A DNA stretch of 64,000 nucleotides from Deltaproteobacteria bacterium (lineage in GTDB: Bacteria; Myxococcota; Kuafuiibacteriia; Kuafuiibacteriales; Kuafuiibacteriaceae), in contig JADJPE010000005.1 of the NCBI GenBank assembly GCA_016713425.1, positions 6,608,501 to 6,672,500 of the forward strand, given 5' to 3'. A program made the position numbers and the translations under genes. The notes beneath the pieces are model-generated. The model searched no databases. It saw nothing but the letters and a program-made list of their open reading frames with translations, and was not told the origin of the DNA. Of this stretch, positions 51,049-60,843 are shown piece after piece; position 1 is the first letter of the stretch, and every line of letters starts with the position of its first letter.

Positions 51049-51371
51049 TCAGCCGTTCCAAGGAACGGCCATTGCGGGCGGGGGTTTGCCTTCGGAATGG
51101 TTCCGAGCACCACGGCGAGTCCGTGGGGCCCGTCCTTGAACGACGAGCGGCGAAACAAACGCCTGCTCCTTTGGGAATTGAACACCGCGTCCTTTCCGAG
51201 CCTTCGGCGCTCGAGAAACTGCGCGGTGCCGGCCACTGCGTCGGAGGAGGGATGAGCTCACATGCATCAACGGTTAGGTCTCACCACGGAGGTTAGACTG
51301 AGCTAGCTCCACTCCATGGAGAGGCCAGAAGGGGCGGCGCGTCGCGCGAGCGGCACGCCGCCTTTTTTTTT
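51049..51371 (+). ncRNA. Candidate structured RNA or long structured 3' end in the acyl-CoA synthetase-gpmI gap
   Basis: The 452-bp gap 50987-51438 has no convincing gene on either strand but holds a chain of stems on the plus strand: GCCGTTCC/GGAACGGC (51052-51069), TCGGAA/TTCCGA (51092-51106), CCACGG/CCGTGG (51110-51126), GAGCGGCG/CGCCTGCTC (51145-51168), CACCGCG/CGCGGTG (51183-51228) enclosing CGAGC/GCTCG, and finally an intrinsic terminator at 51333-51371. I could not match it to RNase P, tmRNA, SRP or 6S RNA signatures. The exact 5' end is unknown. Confidence 0.4.
51333..51371 (+). terminator. Rho-independent terminator upstream of gpmI
   Basis: GGCGGCG (51333-51339) and CGCCGCC (51356-51362) form a GC stem followed at once by nine T (51363-51371). 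It ends whatever transcript runs through the gap before gpmI, which therefore needs its own promoter in the 67 bp that remain. Confidence 0.9.
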
Positions 51372-51438
51372 GCCCTAGCGACCGCCGTTCAATGACCCAT
51401 CGCTCGACAACCCGCGTCCTCCGTTTCAATGTCCGGGC

Positions 51439-53109
<1,671 letters not shown>

Positions 53110-53177
53110 CCTTGAACCACCCGGGGGCGAACGCGCCAAAGGCCCTGGACGACCAAGGATCGCGGAGAGAGGTTGAG

Positions 53178-54185
53178 ATGCAGGTGGCACGAAGACGCGA
53201 GCGGCGCGGGCATCGCAAGACAGAGGGGGCTCGGGTCGGGATCTTCTGCATTGGCCTCCTCGCGACCGGCCTTCTCATCGCCGCATGCAGCGGGGGAGAC
53301 TGCCCAGACTGCCTGGACCCAAACGTGGTCGACTATCGATTGAGCCTCGTAGGTGAGTTCTGTGCGACGTCGACGGGGGCCTCGGTCGCGGGGATGTTGG
53401 CCGTCAACTTGAACAGCGTGCCCAACGCCCTCGAAGCACTGGTCGACAGCGATGGGGACGGATTGAGCGACCGCGAAGAGGCTCAGCTCGGCTCGATCCC
53501 GACCTCTGGCGACAGCGACGGCGACGGATTCTCGGACCTCGCCGAGATGCGTGCTCAGTCCACGCCCATCACGTCAGGCAGCGTCGGCCTCCTCGATCCG
53601 GACAACCCGCTTGTCGGAGGATGCGAAGCCACCTCCGACACCGATCGAGACCTCCTCCGAGACTGCGAAGAGGCTCATCTTGGGTTGAACAGCGCTCTCC
53701 CCGACAGCGACGGCGATGGCATCCTCGACGCCGTCGAGCTTCGGTTCGGAGCCAATCCCGCCGTCGCCGACACCGAGGAGGATCTCGATGGCGACGGGGT
53801 CACGAATGGCTTCGAAATTCTGGCGGGCACCAACCCCCGGATCGTCGACCGAAATCGTGCGGCTCAGGACGCGCTCACGTTCAGCCTCGTCATCACGAGA
53901 CCCGATGATCCGATACGGTGCATAGCCTTCGAGGTCAGCAACATCGAGCTCAAAGTCACGACACCCGACGGCTCGAATCGGATCCTGCTTCACCGACGCA
54001 TGAAGACCGTCCAGGGCCTCGTCGAGCACCGGTTCGCGTGCGCCCTCACCCGCTTCCCCGGACACCTGACTCGCACGGAGCCTAAGAACGGGCGTCTCCG
54101 AATCCCGGAGGCCGGCTGGTTCGACACACCTTTCACGGCCATGGCGCACTGCGTCTGCCCAAACGGCGACCTCGACGGCTGCTGA
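53178..54185 (+). CDS. Secreted lipoprotein with thrombospondin type-3-like Asp repeats
   Basis: A 335-residue protein from ATG 53178 (AGAGG five bases upstream); a TTG at 53112 is less likely. The signal ends in LLIAAC. Several Asp-rich Ca-binding repeats follow (DSDGDGLSDREEAQLG, DSDGDGFSDLAEM, DSDGDGILDAVELRFG, DLDGDGVTNGFEI), then a C-terminal beta domain of about 100 residues with four Cys. Such repeats bind calcium and stiffen extracellular proteins. No enzymatic motif. Confidence 0.85.
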   Translation: MQVARRRERRGHRKTEGARVGIFCIGLLATGLLIAACSGGDCPDCLDPNVVDYRLSLVGEFCATSTGASVAGMLAVNLNSVPNALEALVDSDGDGLSDREEAQLGSIPTSGDSDGDGFSDLAEMRAQSTPITSGSVGLLDPDNPLVGGCEATSDTDRDLLRDCEEAHLGLNSALPDSDGDGILDAVELRFGANPAVADTEEDLDGDGVTNGFEILAGTNPRIVDRNRAAQDALTFSLVITRPDDPIRCIAFEVSNIELKVTTPDGSNRILLHRRMKTVQGLVEHRFACALTRFPGHLTRTEPKNGRLRIPEAGWFDTPFTAMAHCVCPNGDLDGC

Positions 54186-54349
54186 GGCTTCCGCGTCACA
54201 CGGGTGATCCGCGTCCGTCTGACTGAAACAGATCACCCCTTGAATCCAGCATGTCAGCCGGGTGACGAACCTGCGGTCGACGATCGGGTCCCTCCGTCCG
54301 CCAGTCGGTGCCTTGGCGGGTGCCGCACCGAAACGCTAACGTCGTCTGA

Positions 54350-54943
54350 ATGCAACGACGAACCGTCGAGCGATGCGGCATTGCCGCACTGTTCTTGTTG
54401 GGCGTAGGCGCCGCGACAACCGAAGCGCAGGCCGCGAGCCTTCGCTGCAAGGGCGGAGACATCAATGATGGCGACCCGGTGCACGTGCTCCGAAGTCGCT
54501 GCGGTGCACCCGAGTTCGTCGAGCGGCGCACCACACTCGAGACGTTCGTTGCGCAAACGGCCACGGGAGAAGCTCGGGTCGTCTACCGGGAGGCAGGGCG
54601 CGAGCTTTGGACCTACGCCCAGGACGACGCAAACATTCGCATCGTGACGATTCATCGGGGCGTCGTCATGAAGGTCGAGCATGTTCGTGCAACACCGATC
54701 GAGGAGGCGTCCTGTGCACGCGGGACGGTGCCCGACGGTGCGTACACGGCGGAAGTCTACATGGCGTGCGGCCAGCCCATCGACCGTCGGCGGAAGGTCG
54801 AAACGCGGAGTCATCGCATCAACGACATCGAACACCGTGAGCTCGTCACGGTGGAGCGCTGGCTCTATGCGCCGGGTCCGGGCAACACGCCGCGCGTACT
54901 TGAGTTCGAGAACGGGGCCCTTAAAGCCGTGACCTCGGGCTAG
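54350..54943 (+). CDS. Exported protein with two DUF2845-like repeats
   Basis: A 197-residue protein with a Sec signal (GIAALFLLGVGAATTEAQA). The mature part has two similar halves, each with a Cys pair and a Gly-x-Pro motif (LRCKGGDINDGDPVHVLRSR with CGAPEFV, then YTAEVYMACGQPIDRRRKVE), typical of DUF2845 proteins. Each half ends with a WTYAQDDANI / WLYAPGPGN segment. Probable periplasmic protein of unknown function. Converges on the next gene 14 bp away. Confidence 0.75.
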   Translation: MQRRTVERCGIAALFLLGVGAATTEAQAASLRCKGGDINDGDPVHVLRSRCGAPEFVERRTTLETFVAQTATGEARVVYREAGRELWTYAQDDANIRIVTIHRGVVMKVEHVRATPIEEASCARGTVPDGAYTAEVYMACGQPIDRRRKVETRSHRINDIEHRELVTVERWLYAPGPGNTPRVLEFENGALKAVTSG

Positions 54944-54957
54944 TGGTGCTCGCCAGC

Positions 54958-55548
54958 CTACCTTGCCAGGCCTTCGAACCAAGACGGCAGTCGCTCACCC
55001 TCATCGGGCGAGTCGGTCGGGTCGGCTGAACCTTCCGAACCGGTCACCGCTGGGGAGGGCATGGACGTCGTCGCGGCCGCCGCGCCCCATCTCGCCGCCT
55101 CGCCCATCATCGCGGGCGCCTGGGTCTCACGATCCCACTTCTTCGCGCTGTAGAGCCTCACTTTCTTGGCGCGGAAATCGAGCTCAAGACACAGGTCAAG
55201 GCCCTTCGGCGCCTCGGGACACTCGAAAACGCGGAAGCGGGGTCGAATCGTCACGTTGTCCTGGAGGAAGGTGAGGCTCAAGCGTCCATCCTTCTCCTGG
55301 TGCCGCAAGCCGTTAACCAGAAAGCGATATGCGGAACCATGGATCGTCGCGCCGCTGCCCTGCCGGCTGGTGAGGAACATGACATGGCCGATCTCTTTTG
55401 GATTCTCGACAAGGCGGTCGACCCACGGACGGTCGAGCAGATACTTGGTCTCGCGCCCGCGTAGAGCGTCAGCGCCCGAGCCGCAGACCTTCCACAGGAC
55501 AAGACCAAGGATCACGAGGCCCAAGAATTTAAGTCGCCGGCTCATCAT
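54958..55548 (-). CDS. Membrane-anchored protein of unknown function
   Basis: A 196-residue protein with an N-terminal signal anchor (LKFLGLVILGLVLWKV). The periplasmic domain (residues 25-130) is alpha/beta with a conserved-looking IHGSAYRFLVNGLRHQEKDG segment and two Cys; the C-terminal 60 residues are Ala/Ser/Pro/Asp-rich and disordered. No family recognised. It lies 87 bp downstream of the methyltransferase gene on the same strand. Confidence 0.65.
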   Translation of the reverse strand: MMSRRLKFLGLVILGLVLWKVCGSGADALRGRETKYLLDRPWVDRLVENPKEIGHVMFLTSRQGSGATIHGSAYRFLVNGLRHQEKDGRLSLTFLQDNVTIRPRFRVFECPEAPKGLDLCLELDFRAKKVRLYSAKKWDRETQAPAMMGEAARWGAAAATTSMPSPAVTGSEGSADPTDSPDEGERLPSWFEGLAR

Positions 55549-55635
55549 CTACTGAGCATCGCACCACACCCGTTCGGATGGTGCAATCCCCAGCCAAGGA
55601 CCGACCAACACCGGCTCGAAGGGCCCGCACAAATG

Positions 55636-56574
55636 TCAGCGCGTGGTCCGCTGACCCTTGTAGCCGATGATGTAGGCGTTCCACGCGGGATCCGACTCAC
55701 CGCGTTCAGCGCGTCGATAGATTCCGCTTCCTTCCCCGGTGGTGCGGTCCGTGGCCTCCCAGTAGACCTCGGCCGCCGGAAAGCCCGCCTCGAGCACAAG
55801 TTCCCGCACCTCAGGAATCGTCCAGAGCCGCCAATGATAGCTGAAGGCGCGGCGAAGCTCGCTGCCGTCCGGGAATCGGAAGTGGATATGGCATTCGGCA
55901 TCGGCCGTGATCGGATCGAAGGACGCCTGCTCCCACACGTAGTCGAAGCCTTCATGCTCGGTCACTTCCTCGCGGTCGTCCTCCAGGGCCTCATAGCCGC
56001 CGTACAGATCCAAGATCAGCACGCCCTCGGCCGCGAGCTGAGCGAAGGCCGACCGGAAGTAGCCCCGGAGCATCTCACGGGTCTTGAAGAACATGTACGA
56101 GAAGTTTTGAGCCGCGATGATGTCGGCTTTCGGCGTCACCGCCGCACGCACATCGCCCTCGACGAGGTGAACGCGCTCAACCTGGGCCGCGCTCAAAGAC
56201 GAAAGGTTGTGCTCGCGCCCCCACGCCAGAGGCTCAGGATCGATGTCGACGCCGTACGCTTCCGCGGTCCGCCGGGCTCGAACCCACTCGCAGCAAACCG
56301 CCGCGGTCCCACAAAAATCCTCGCGAAGAATCTCGGCCGGCCTGTTGAAGGCCGCCCGATAGACCCGCTGAAAGAAGCCAACATCGACGTCAGGCGCCTG
56401 GACCGACTTCAGATACAAGTCGTATCGGTCGGCGCGCTTCGCCATAGACAAACGCGGTGATTTCGCCATCGCCTTTGGCTTCGCGAGCCCAGCCCGCTTA
56501 CCCCCGTGGGCGCCTCTCGCATCTTTCGCATTCTCTTGGTCGTCTCGCGTCGCGGCCTGGCTATTCAGCACCAT
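55636..56574 (-). CDS. Class I SAM-dependent methyltransferase
   Basis: A 312-residue protein. After a 45-residue basic N-terminus the methyltransferase core shows motif I ILREDFCGTAAVCCEWVRAR, acidic loop YGVDIDPEPLAWG, VEGDVRAAV and IIAAQNFSYMFFKTREML, with LDLYGGYEALEDD as motif IV region. It resembles small-molecule methyltransferases of the class fused to no other domain. The substrate cannot be told. GTG and internal ATG starts (for example MAKSPRL or MAKRADRYDLY) are possible; the stop of the frame is certain. Confidence 0.82.
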   Translation of the reverse strand: MVLNSQAATRDDQENAKDARGAHGGKRAGLAKPKAMAKSPRLSMAKRADRYDLYLKSVQAPDVDVGFFQRVYRAAFNRPAEILREDFCGTAAVCCEWVRARRTAEAYGVDIDPEPLAWGREHNLSSLSAAQVERVHLVEGDVRAAVTPKADIIAAQNFSYMFFKTREMLRGYFRSAFAQLAAEGVLILDLYGGYEALEDDREEVTEHEGFDYVWEQASFDPITADAECHIHFRFPDGSELRRAFSYHWRLWTIPEVRELVLEAGFPAAEVYWEATDRTTGEGSGIYRRAERGESDPAWNAYIIGYKGQRTTR

Positions 56575-56653
56575 TGTCGCCTCGGCCTAGCAGCAAGAGC
56601 CCTTGACGGCAACCCAAACGAAGCTCGGGTCGCGGCGGAACCGGGCGCTCAGG

Positions 56654-58060
56654 CTATAAGGCTTCGTAGCCCAGAGCAGCCCCCAGCTTCAGCGCAATAC
56701 GGTCCGCGATCCAATGATCATCCCACCACTCGAGGGGCGTCACCGGAAGGCCGTGCAAGAGGACGCTGAAGTGGAGGTGGTCGCCAAGCGCAAGACCGGT
56801 CGCACCCGTCTGGCCGATGACCTGCCCTCGCGCCACTTCCTCGCCCTCCTTCACGGCGATCGAGGACATGTGGCCATAGAGCGTCATCAAGCCGTAGCCA
56901 TGGTCGATCACGACGGTGTTGCCATAGATGCCGAGGTACCCAGCCAACGCGACGACCCCGCTGTTGGCCGCCGGTATGTTAGCCTGTTGCGTCGAGGCAA
57001 GGTCGAAACCCAAATGGTCTTGGCGATCGACCTCCTTGCCACCGTAAACATAGGTGCGCCGATCAGCAAACGCCGACACACGCTTGGCCGCCATGCGCTG
57101 AAACACGGAATGCCACAAGAACGCCGGCTTGGATTTCTCGGCAAGCGCCGTAAGAACTTCGGAGTTCTTGCGCCGCAAAGCCCCATTGATCTGCAGATAG
57201 TTCTCGAGAAGGGACCCCTTGTCCTCGAGCTCGGGCGCCGACGCCATGATCCGTGGGACGACCGCCTCCATGAAGCGGTCGGTGACCTCGATGGTGTCGT
57301 TCGCAAACGGGCGCGGCGTGAACTGGGCGATAAAGGGCATCGCAGCCTCGTTGCCGACATCGTCCGTCGCAACCAGCCGCACCTCGGAGGCATCCGCGAG
57401 GTCGTAGGGCACGGCGAAGAACGCGAACCGGTCGCCCTCCCCACCCCCCGGAAGCGCATACCCGGGGAACCAGTACTCTCCCGCTCGAACACCGTCCTTC
57501 ACCGAGGTGCCGCCCACGCGATATACGACGGCCTCCGACCCGCCCTGCGCCACGTAGACGAACTGCGACTTCAGTTCGAGCGAAGGTGGCGTCAAACGGA
57601 CCGGCATCGTCTTGACCTGCTCGCTCGCCGGTGCTCGCAAGAGCCATGTCCCGGCGCCCAACGCCGTAACCCGCAGCGTCGCCTCGCCGGATTTGAGTTG
57701 CGGCACGACGTCGCGCCCGACCGCCACATCGAGGACTTCGGACCCGGAGGGCGGCGCGGTAAAGAGCATCCAAGGGGGAAGCGGCAGATACGTGCGTTCA
57801 ACCAAGGTCTTGGTCAACGCACCCTGAACCAATTCGACCCGAAGCCCCGTCAAACCACGCCTCGGCTCCGAAGCAAACACCTTGAAGACGGTGTGCTTAC
57901 CGATCGCAGGCAGAGATGGCTCGACCTCCAGCGACGGCGGTCGCCCGGATCGAAACGTGACCAGCCCCCCGGCGGCGAGCGCCGCAATCACCAACAGCGC
58001 GAGAGCCAAAGATATGGGCGCGATGGAATGCCGGCGTCTTCGTCGATCACTCAAATGCAT
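56654..58060 (-). CDS. Membrane-anchored M23 family metallopeptidase
   Basis: A 468-residue protein from ATG 58060 (AGGATGG upstream). One N-terminal membrane segment (SLALALLVIAALAAGGLVTF) after basic residues, two beta-sandwich-like regions, then a C-terminal LytM/M23 domain: zinc residues H349 and D353 (HLGFD) and H430 of HLHF, with VVIDHGYGLMTLYGHMSS typical of the fold. All metal ligands are present, so it should be an active peptidoglycan endopeptidase rather than an EnvC/NlpD-type activator. Diverges from the small lipoprotein gene at 58195. Confidence 0.87.
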   Translation of the reverse strand: MHLSDRRRRRHSIAPISLALALLVIAALAAGGLVTFRSGRPPSLEVEPSLPAIGKHTVFKVFASEPRRGLTGLRVELVQGALTKTLVERTYLPLPPWMLFTAPPSGSEVLDVAVGRDVVPQLKSGEATLRVTALGAGTWLLRAPASEQVKTMPVRLTPPSLELKSQFVYVAQGGSEAVVYRVGGTSVKDGVRAGEYWFPGYALPGGGEGDRFAFFAVPYDLADASEVRLVATDDVGNEAAMPFIAQFTPRPFANDTIEVTDRFMEAVVPRIMASAPELEDKGSLLENYLQINGALRRKNSEVLTALAEKSKPAFLWHSVFQRMAAKRVSAFADRRTYVYGGKEVDRQDHLGFDLASTQQANIPAANSGVVALAGYLGIYGNTVVIDHGYGLMTLYGHMSSIAVKEGEEVARGQVIGQTGATGLALGDHLHFSVLLHGLPVTPLEWWDDHWIADRIALKLGAALGYEAL

Positions 58061-58194
58061 GGCGACCCATCCTGCATGGCACGGACCTCGATCGGTCTCA
58101 AGTCGATCCTTGGCGGGCCGCACCCTAGCGGCCGCTTGGCAGGGGTCGAGATATTGACGCCCCGCCCGGGAGATGTTGGGCTCTTGGCCACGTG

Positions 58195-58578
58195 ATGGAA
58201 ACGGAAACGCATGCCCTCCAGAACAACACCGATCGCGCGCCGCGGGCGTCCCTTAGGCGTACGCTCCTGGCCGGACTGATGCTGGTGTCGTCGACGGCTA
58301 CACTCGCGGTCATCACAACCACGGCCGGATGTGCCGCCAATCTCTGCGAACGTAAGAACACCTTCTTCGAGCGTCGATGTGCGGGGACAGAGCTCACATA
58401 TTCGCCCGACCCTCTGTGCGAGCCCAACCTCGAAAACTGCAACGAGGGACAGCTGCGTGCCTTCGAGGGCTACGTCCAGTGCCTGGAAGCCGCCAATGTC
58501 TGCAGCATGGAGATCGTGAGCCAGTGCGCCGCGCAGCACGCCCCCGGCGTGAACCTGCAGTGTGCGCCGCGCGGCTAG
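58195..58578 (+). CDS. Small Cys-containing lipoprotein of unknown function
   Basis: A 127-residue protein from ATG 58195 (a GTG precedes it in frame). The long N-region is followed by a hydrophobic stretch ending in TTAGC, a lipobox. The mature part has nine Cys within 80 residues (CERKNTFFERRC, CEPNLENC, CLEAANVCSMEIVSQC), likely disulfide-linked. No family recognised. The following 58580-58905 gap holds a 20-bp imperfect direct repeat (about 58681-58720) and ACGGGCCATC repeats (58748-58768), no gene. Confidence 0.65.
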   Translation: METETHALQNNTDRAPRASLRRTLLAGLMLVSSTATLAVITTTAGCAANLCERKNTFFERRCAGTELTYSPDPLCEPNLENCNEGQLRAFEGYVQCLEAANVCSMEIVSQCAAQHAPGVNLQCAPRG

Positions 58579-58905
58579 CTCGTACCGCTGCGCAGCGAGT
58601 TCTCCGACCGCCGCGCCCGCGGATTCGCCCCCCCACGAAGCGTCCGAGCCCGCCCGGGTGTCCGCGAGCGACCCGTTCAAGGAACGCCGCGGTCAGGCAA
58701 GGAGCGCCGTGGTCAGGCGGAAACACTCGGGATTCTACCATACAGTGACGGGCCATCACGGGCCATCACCGCCTGTGAGCCGGTGCGCGCTTGACTTCGT
58801 GCACCCGAAGCTGAAACCCCATAGAGAACAGGACGGCCGAATGTGTCGGTCGACCAAGGGCGACGAACGACGAAGGCGCCCCAGGCGCCGATGGGAAACA
58901 AGCCG

Positions 58906-59325
58906 ATGAGGAGAACGATCTTCAACGGGAAGATTCACCGGTGCGTGGTGACGCAGGCGGACCTCGACTACGAGGGCAGTCTCACAATCGACGCAGACCT
59001 TATGAAGGCGGCGAACATCGCCCAGTATGAGATGGTCCATGTTTGGAACATCACCCGCGGAACCCGGCTGACCACGTATGCGATCGAGGGCGAATCTGGT
59101 TCTGGCGTCATGTGCGTGAACGGTGCCGCAGCGCATCTCAACAAGCCCGGCGATCTGATCATCGTCGCCACCTTCGTAGAGATGACCGACGAAGAAGCCA
59201 AGAATCACGTCCCGCACGTCGTGCGCGTCGACGAACGAAATCGTATCATCTCGACGGCCGCCGAGGTCCCCGGCCCAGCCATGCCCAGCCTTAAGAAGAC
59301 CAATCTCCAAAAGCCCGCCGCCTGA
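58906..59325 (+). CDS. panD: Aspartate 1-decarboxylase
   Basis: A 139-residue pyruvoyl enzyme that makes beta-alanine for pantothenate/CoA. The start is ATG 58906 (MRRTIFNGKIHRCVVTQADL); the upstream 21 codons do not match the family. Self-cleavage site G24-S25 in DYEGSLTIDADLM, and VWNITRGTRLTTYAIEG and CVNGAAAHLNKPGDLIIV complete the double-psi barrel. Full length; C-terminus extends about 12 residues more than usual. Confidence 0.96.
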   Translation: MRRTIFNGKIHRCVVTQADLDYEGSLTIDADLMKAANIAQYEMVHVWNITRGTRLTTYAIEGESGSGVMCVNGAAAHLNKPGDLIIVATFVEMTDEEAKNHVPHVVRVDERNRIISTAAEVPGPAMPSLKKTNLQKPAA

Positions 59326-59405
59326 GGCCGAGCCTTCATCGAGCGGACCGCGCCTCGCCCGCGGAACTGTGGTGTGGGCGCCAGATCGCGAATCCGCGTG
59401 ACGAC

Positions 59406-60614
59406 CTAGGCTTCGCCGAACCGAGCGGCGGCGGCGAAAAACGCAGGCCCGAGCCGTTTCGCTTCGCGCAGATCCAAGATCGCGAGCGCGCGCAGCATCT
59501 CAAAGTGCCTGCTATCCACGTTGGGAAGGACATGGAGAAGCTCGGCGGCGCCGTCCGCCAGCGCATTGAGAAGGTCCGTCTTCGTCTCAATCGCGTCGGC
59601 CAAGGGGGCGATCATCGAGACTTCGTCGAGCGTAGCGCCGCCATATGGGAGCGGGCTGAGAAGGTCATGAATTTCGCTCGTGCGACCGACGAAGACCTCG
59701 GCCGCGTTGGCTTCATTCACCGCCGCCCGATAGACGTCGAGGGCGGCTTCTTCATCGGGGGTCGCCGGCGACGAATCGGGTCGAGCAGCCATCTCGGCCA
59801 CTTTCGTTGCGGCGGCCCTGAGTGCCTCGATGTTCTTGAGCGTCGTCAAACGAGGCGCCTCACCAAGTTCGCGCAGAAGCTGCGGGATAGCTGCCAGGAT
59901 ACCCATTGCGTCAATCTCGTCTGGACTGACGTAAGCCCTGTGTTCGTCGGACAGTCGCAGGTCGCGCGCCAATGGCCCGGCCTGTTCATGAGGGGCCCCC
60001 AACGTTCGCATCAATGCGGTGAGTGGGTCGAGCTCGTCGAAGGCACGAAGCGTGTCGAGCACCTCTTGCCACGCTTCGGGGGTCATGGGTGTTCCCGCTT
60101 CCGTGAACCGCGCCGCGGCGGCGATCGCCTCCGGCGAAGGCGGTGACGTGCGCTCGATGACGGGTTCTCCGCGGAGGCGAGCCTCGTTCTTCAGTTGCTC
60201 GAAGGCGTCCCGATCGCGATAGAGCGAGTATCGGCGTTTGATCTTCTCGTTCTGATCTCCTGAACCCTGCTGCACGCAACGCACGGCGAGCTGGCCGAGA
60301 GGCGTCATGCTGCGAGCTTCGCGCTCGGAGATTCCGTTGTCGTCCGGGTCGAACGCATCGATGTGGGTGCGTTTCGCGACCTCGAGTGAGTCCTGAAGAT
60401 CGCGCCGAGTCACACGTGATCCGCGCCCTGCATCCCAAGCGTCGACAAAATCATAGTAGGCGCCCGTGAGCGATCGCTCGGGCTCTTCGAGCGTCGCCAG
60501 CTTTCGACGTACGTCGGCGCGGCTTGCGATCCCATCGGGCCCGGCTGCCTCCGCAATGCTGTCCACGGCCGCCTGAAAGGTCTGAGTAAGGTCGGATCTC
60601 GGTATGCGCGTCAT
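59406..60614 (-). CDS. EF-hand-containing helical protein of unknown function
   Basis: A 402-residue protein without signal peptide, mostly helical and acidic. An EF-hand-like loop DPDDNGISEREA lies near residues 88-99, and a second shorter acidic loop (DAGRGSRVTRRDLQDSLEVA) precedes it. The rest is unrecognised. Leaderless by inspection, so probably cytoplasmic or exported by another route. It diverges from the O-antigen ligase gene across a 229-bp gap that shows no clear signal. Confidence 0.65.
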   Translation of the reverse strand: MTRIPRSDLTQTFQAAVDSIAEAAGPDGIASRADVRRKLATLEEPERSLTGAYYDFVDAWDAGRGSRVTRRDLQDSLEVAKRTHIDAFDPDDNGISEREARSMTPLGQLAVRCVQQGSGDQNEKIKRRYSLYRDRDAFEQLKNEARLRGEPVIERTSPPSPEAIAAAARFTEAGTPMTPEAWQEVLDTLRAFDELDPLTALMRTLGAPHEQAGPLARDLRLSDEHRAYVSPDEIDAMGILAAIPQLLRELGEAPRLTTLKNIEALRAAATKVAEMAARPDSSPATPDEEAALDVYRAAVNEANAAEVFVGRTSEIHDLLSPLPYGGATLDEVSMIAPLADAIETKTDLLNALADGAAELLHVLPNVDSRHFEMLRALAILDLREAKRLGPAFFAAAARFGEA

Positions 60615-60843
60615 GATGAATACTCGGGTGAGTTCTCGGACGTCGCCACGCCGTGTTGCGTTGTTTGCGCAGCATCCCCAATTCGAGGACCGCGAATCAG
60701 GAGAGCGCGCTTCTCGTGTTTCTCATGTCCAACGACCCTACGCGTCGAAGAATCGAGTGCGGACAGATAGGGGGCTCGCCGCTGCATCCGAGGCCAGTGG
60801 GCGTGCTTCCCGAAAGGTCGCACCCGCCTCCACCACCTCTTGA

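Noticed and set aside
51049..51371. Assigning the structured gap to RNase P RNA, tmRNA, SRP RNA or 6S RNA
   Set aside because: Conserved blocks of these RNAs (for example the RNase P GAGGAAAGTCC box, the tRNA-like tmRNA ends or the SRP tetraloop region) were not found.
56714..58195. 493-residue plus-strand frame over the M23 peptidase
   Set aside because: Antisense shadow; the minus frame has all M23 zinc ligands.
60615..60843. Promoters in the divergent gap before the O-antigen ligase gene
   Set aside because: No pair of boxes with acceptable spacing was convincing in either direction.
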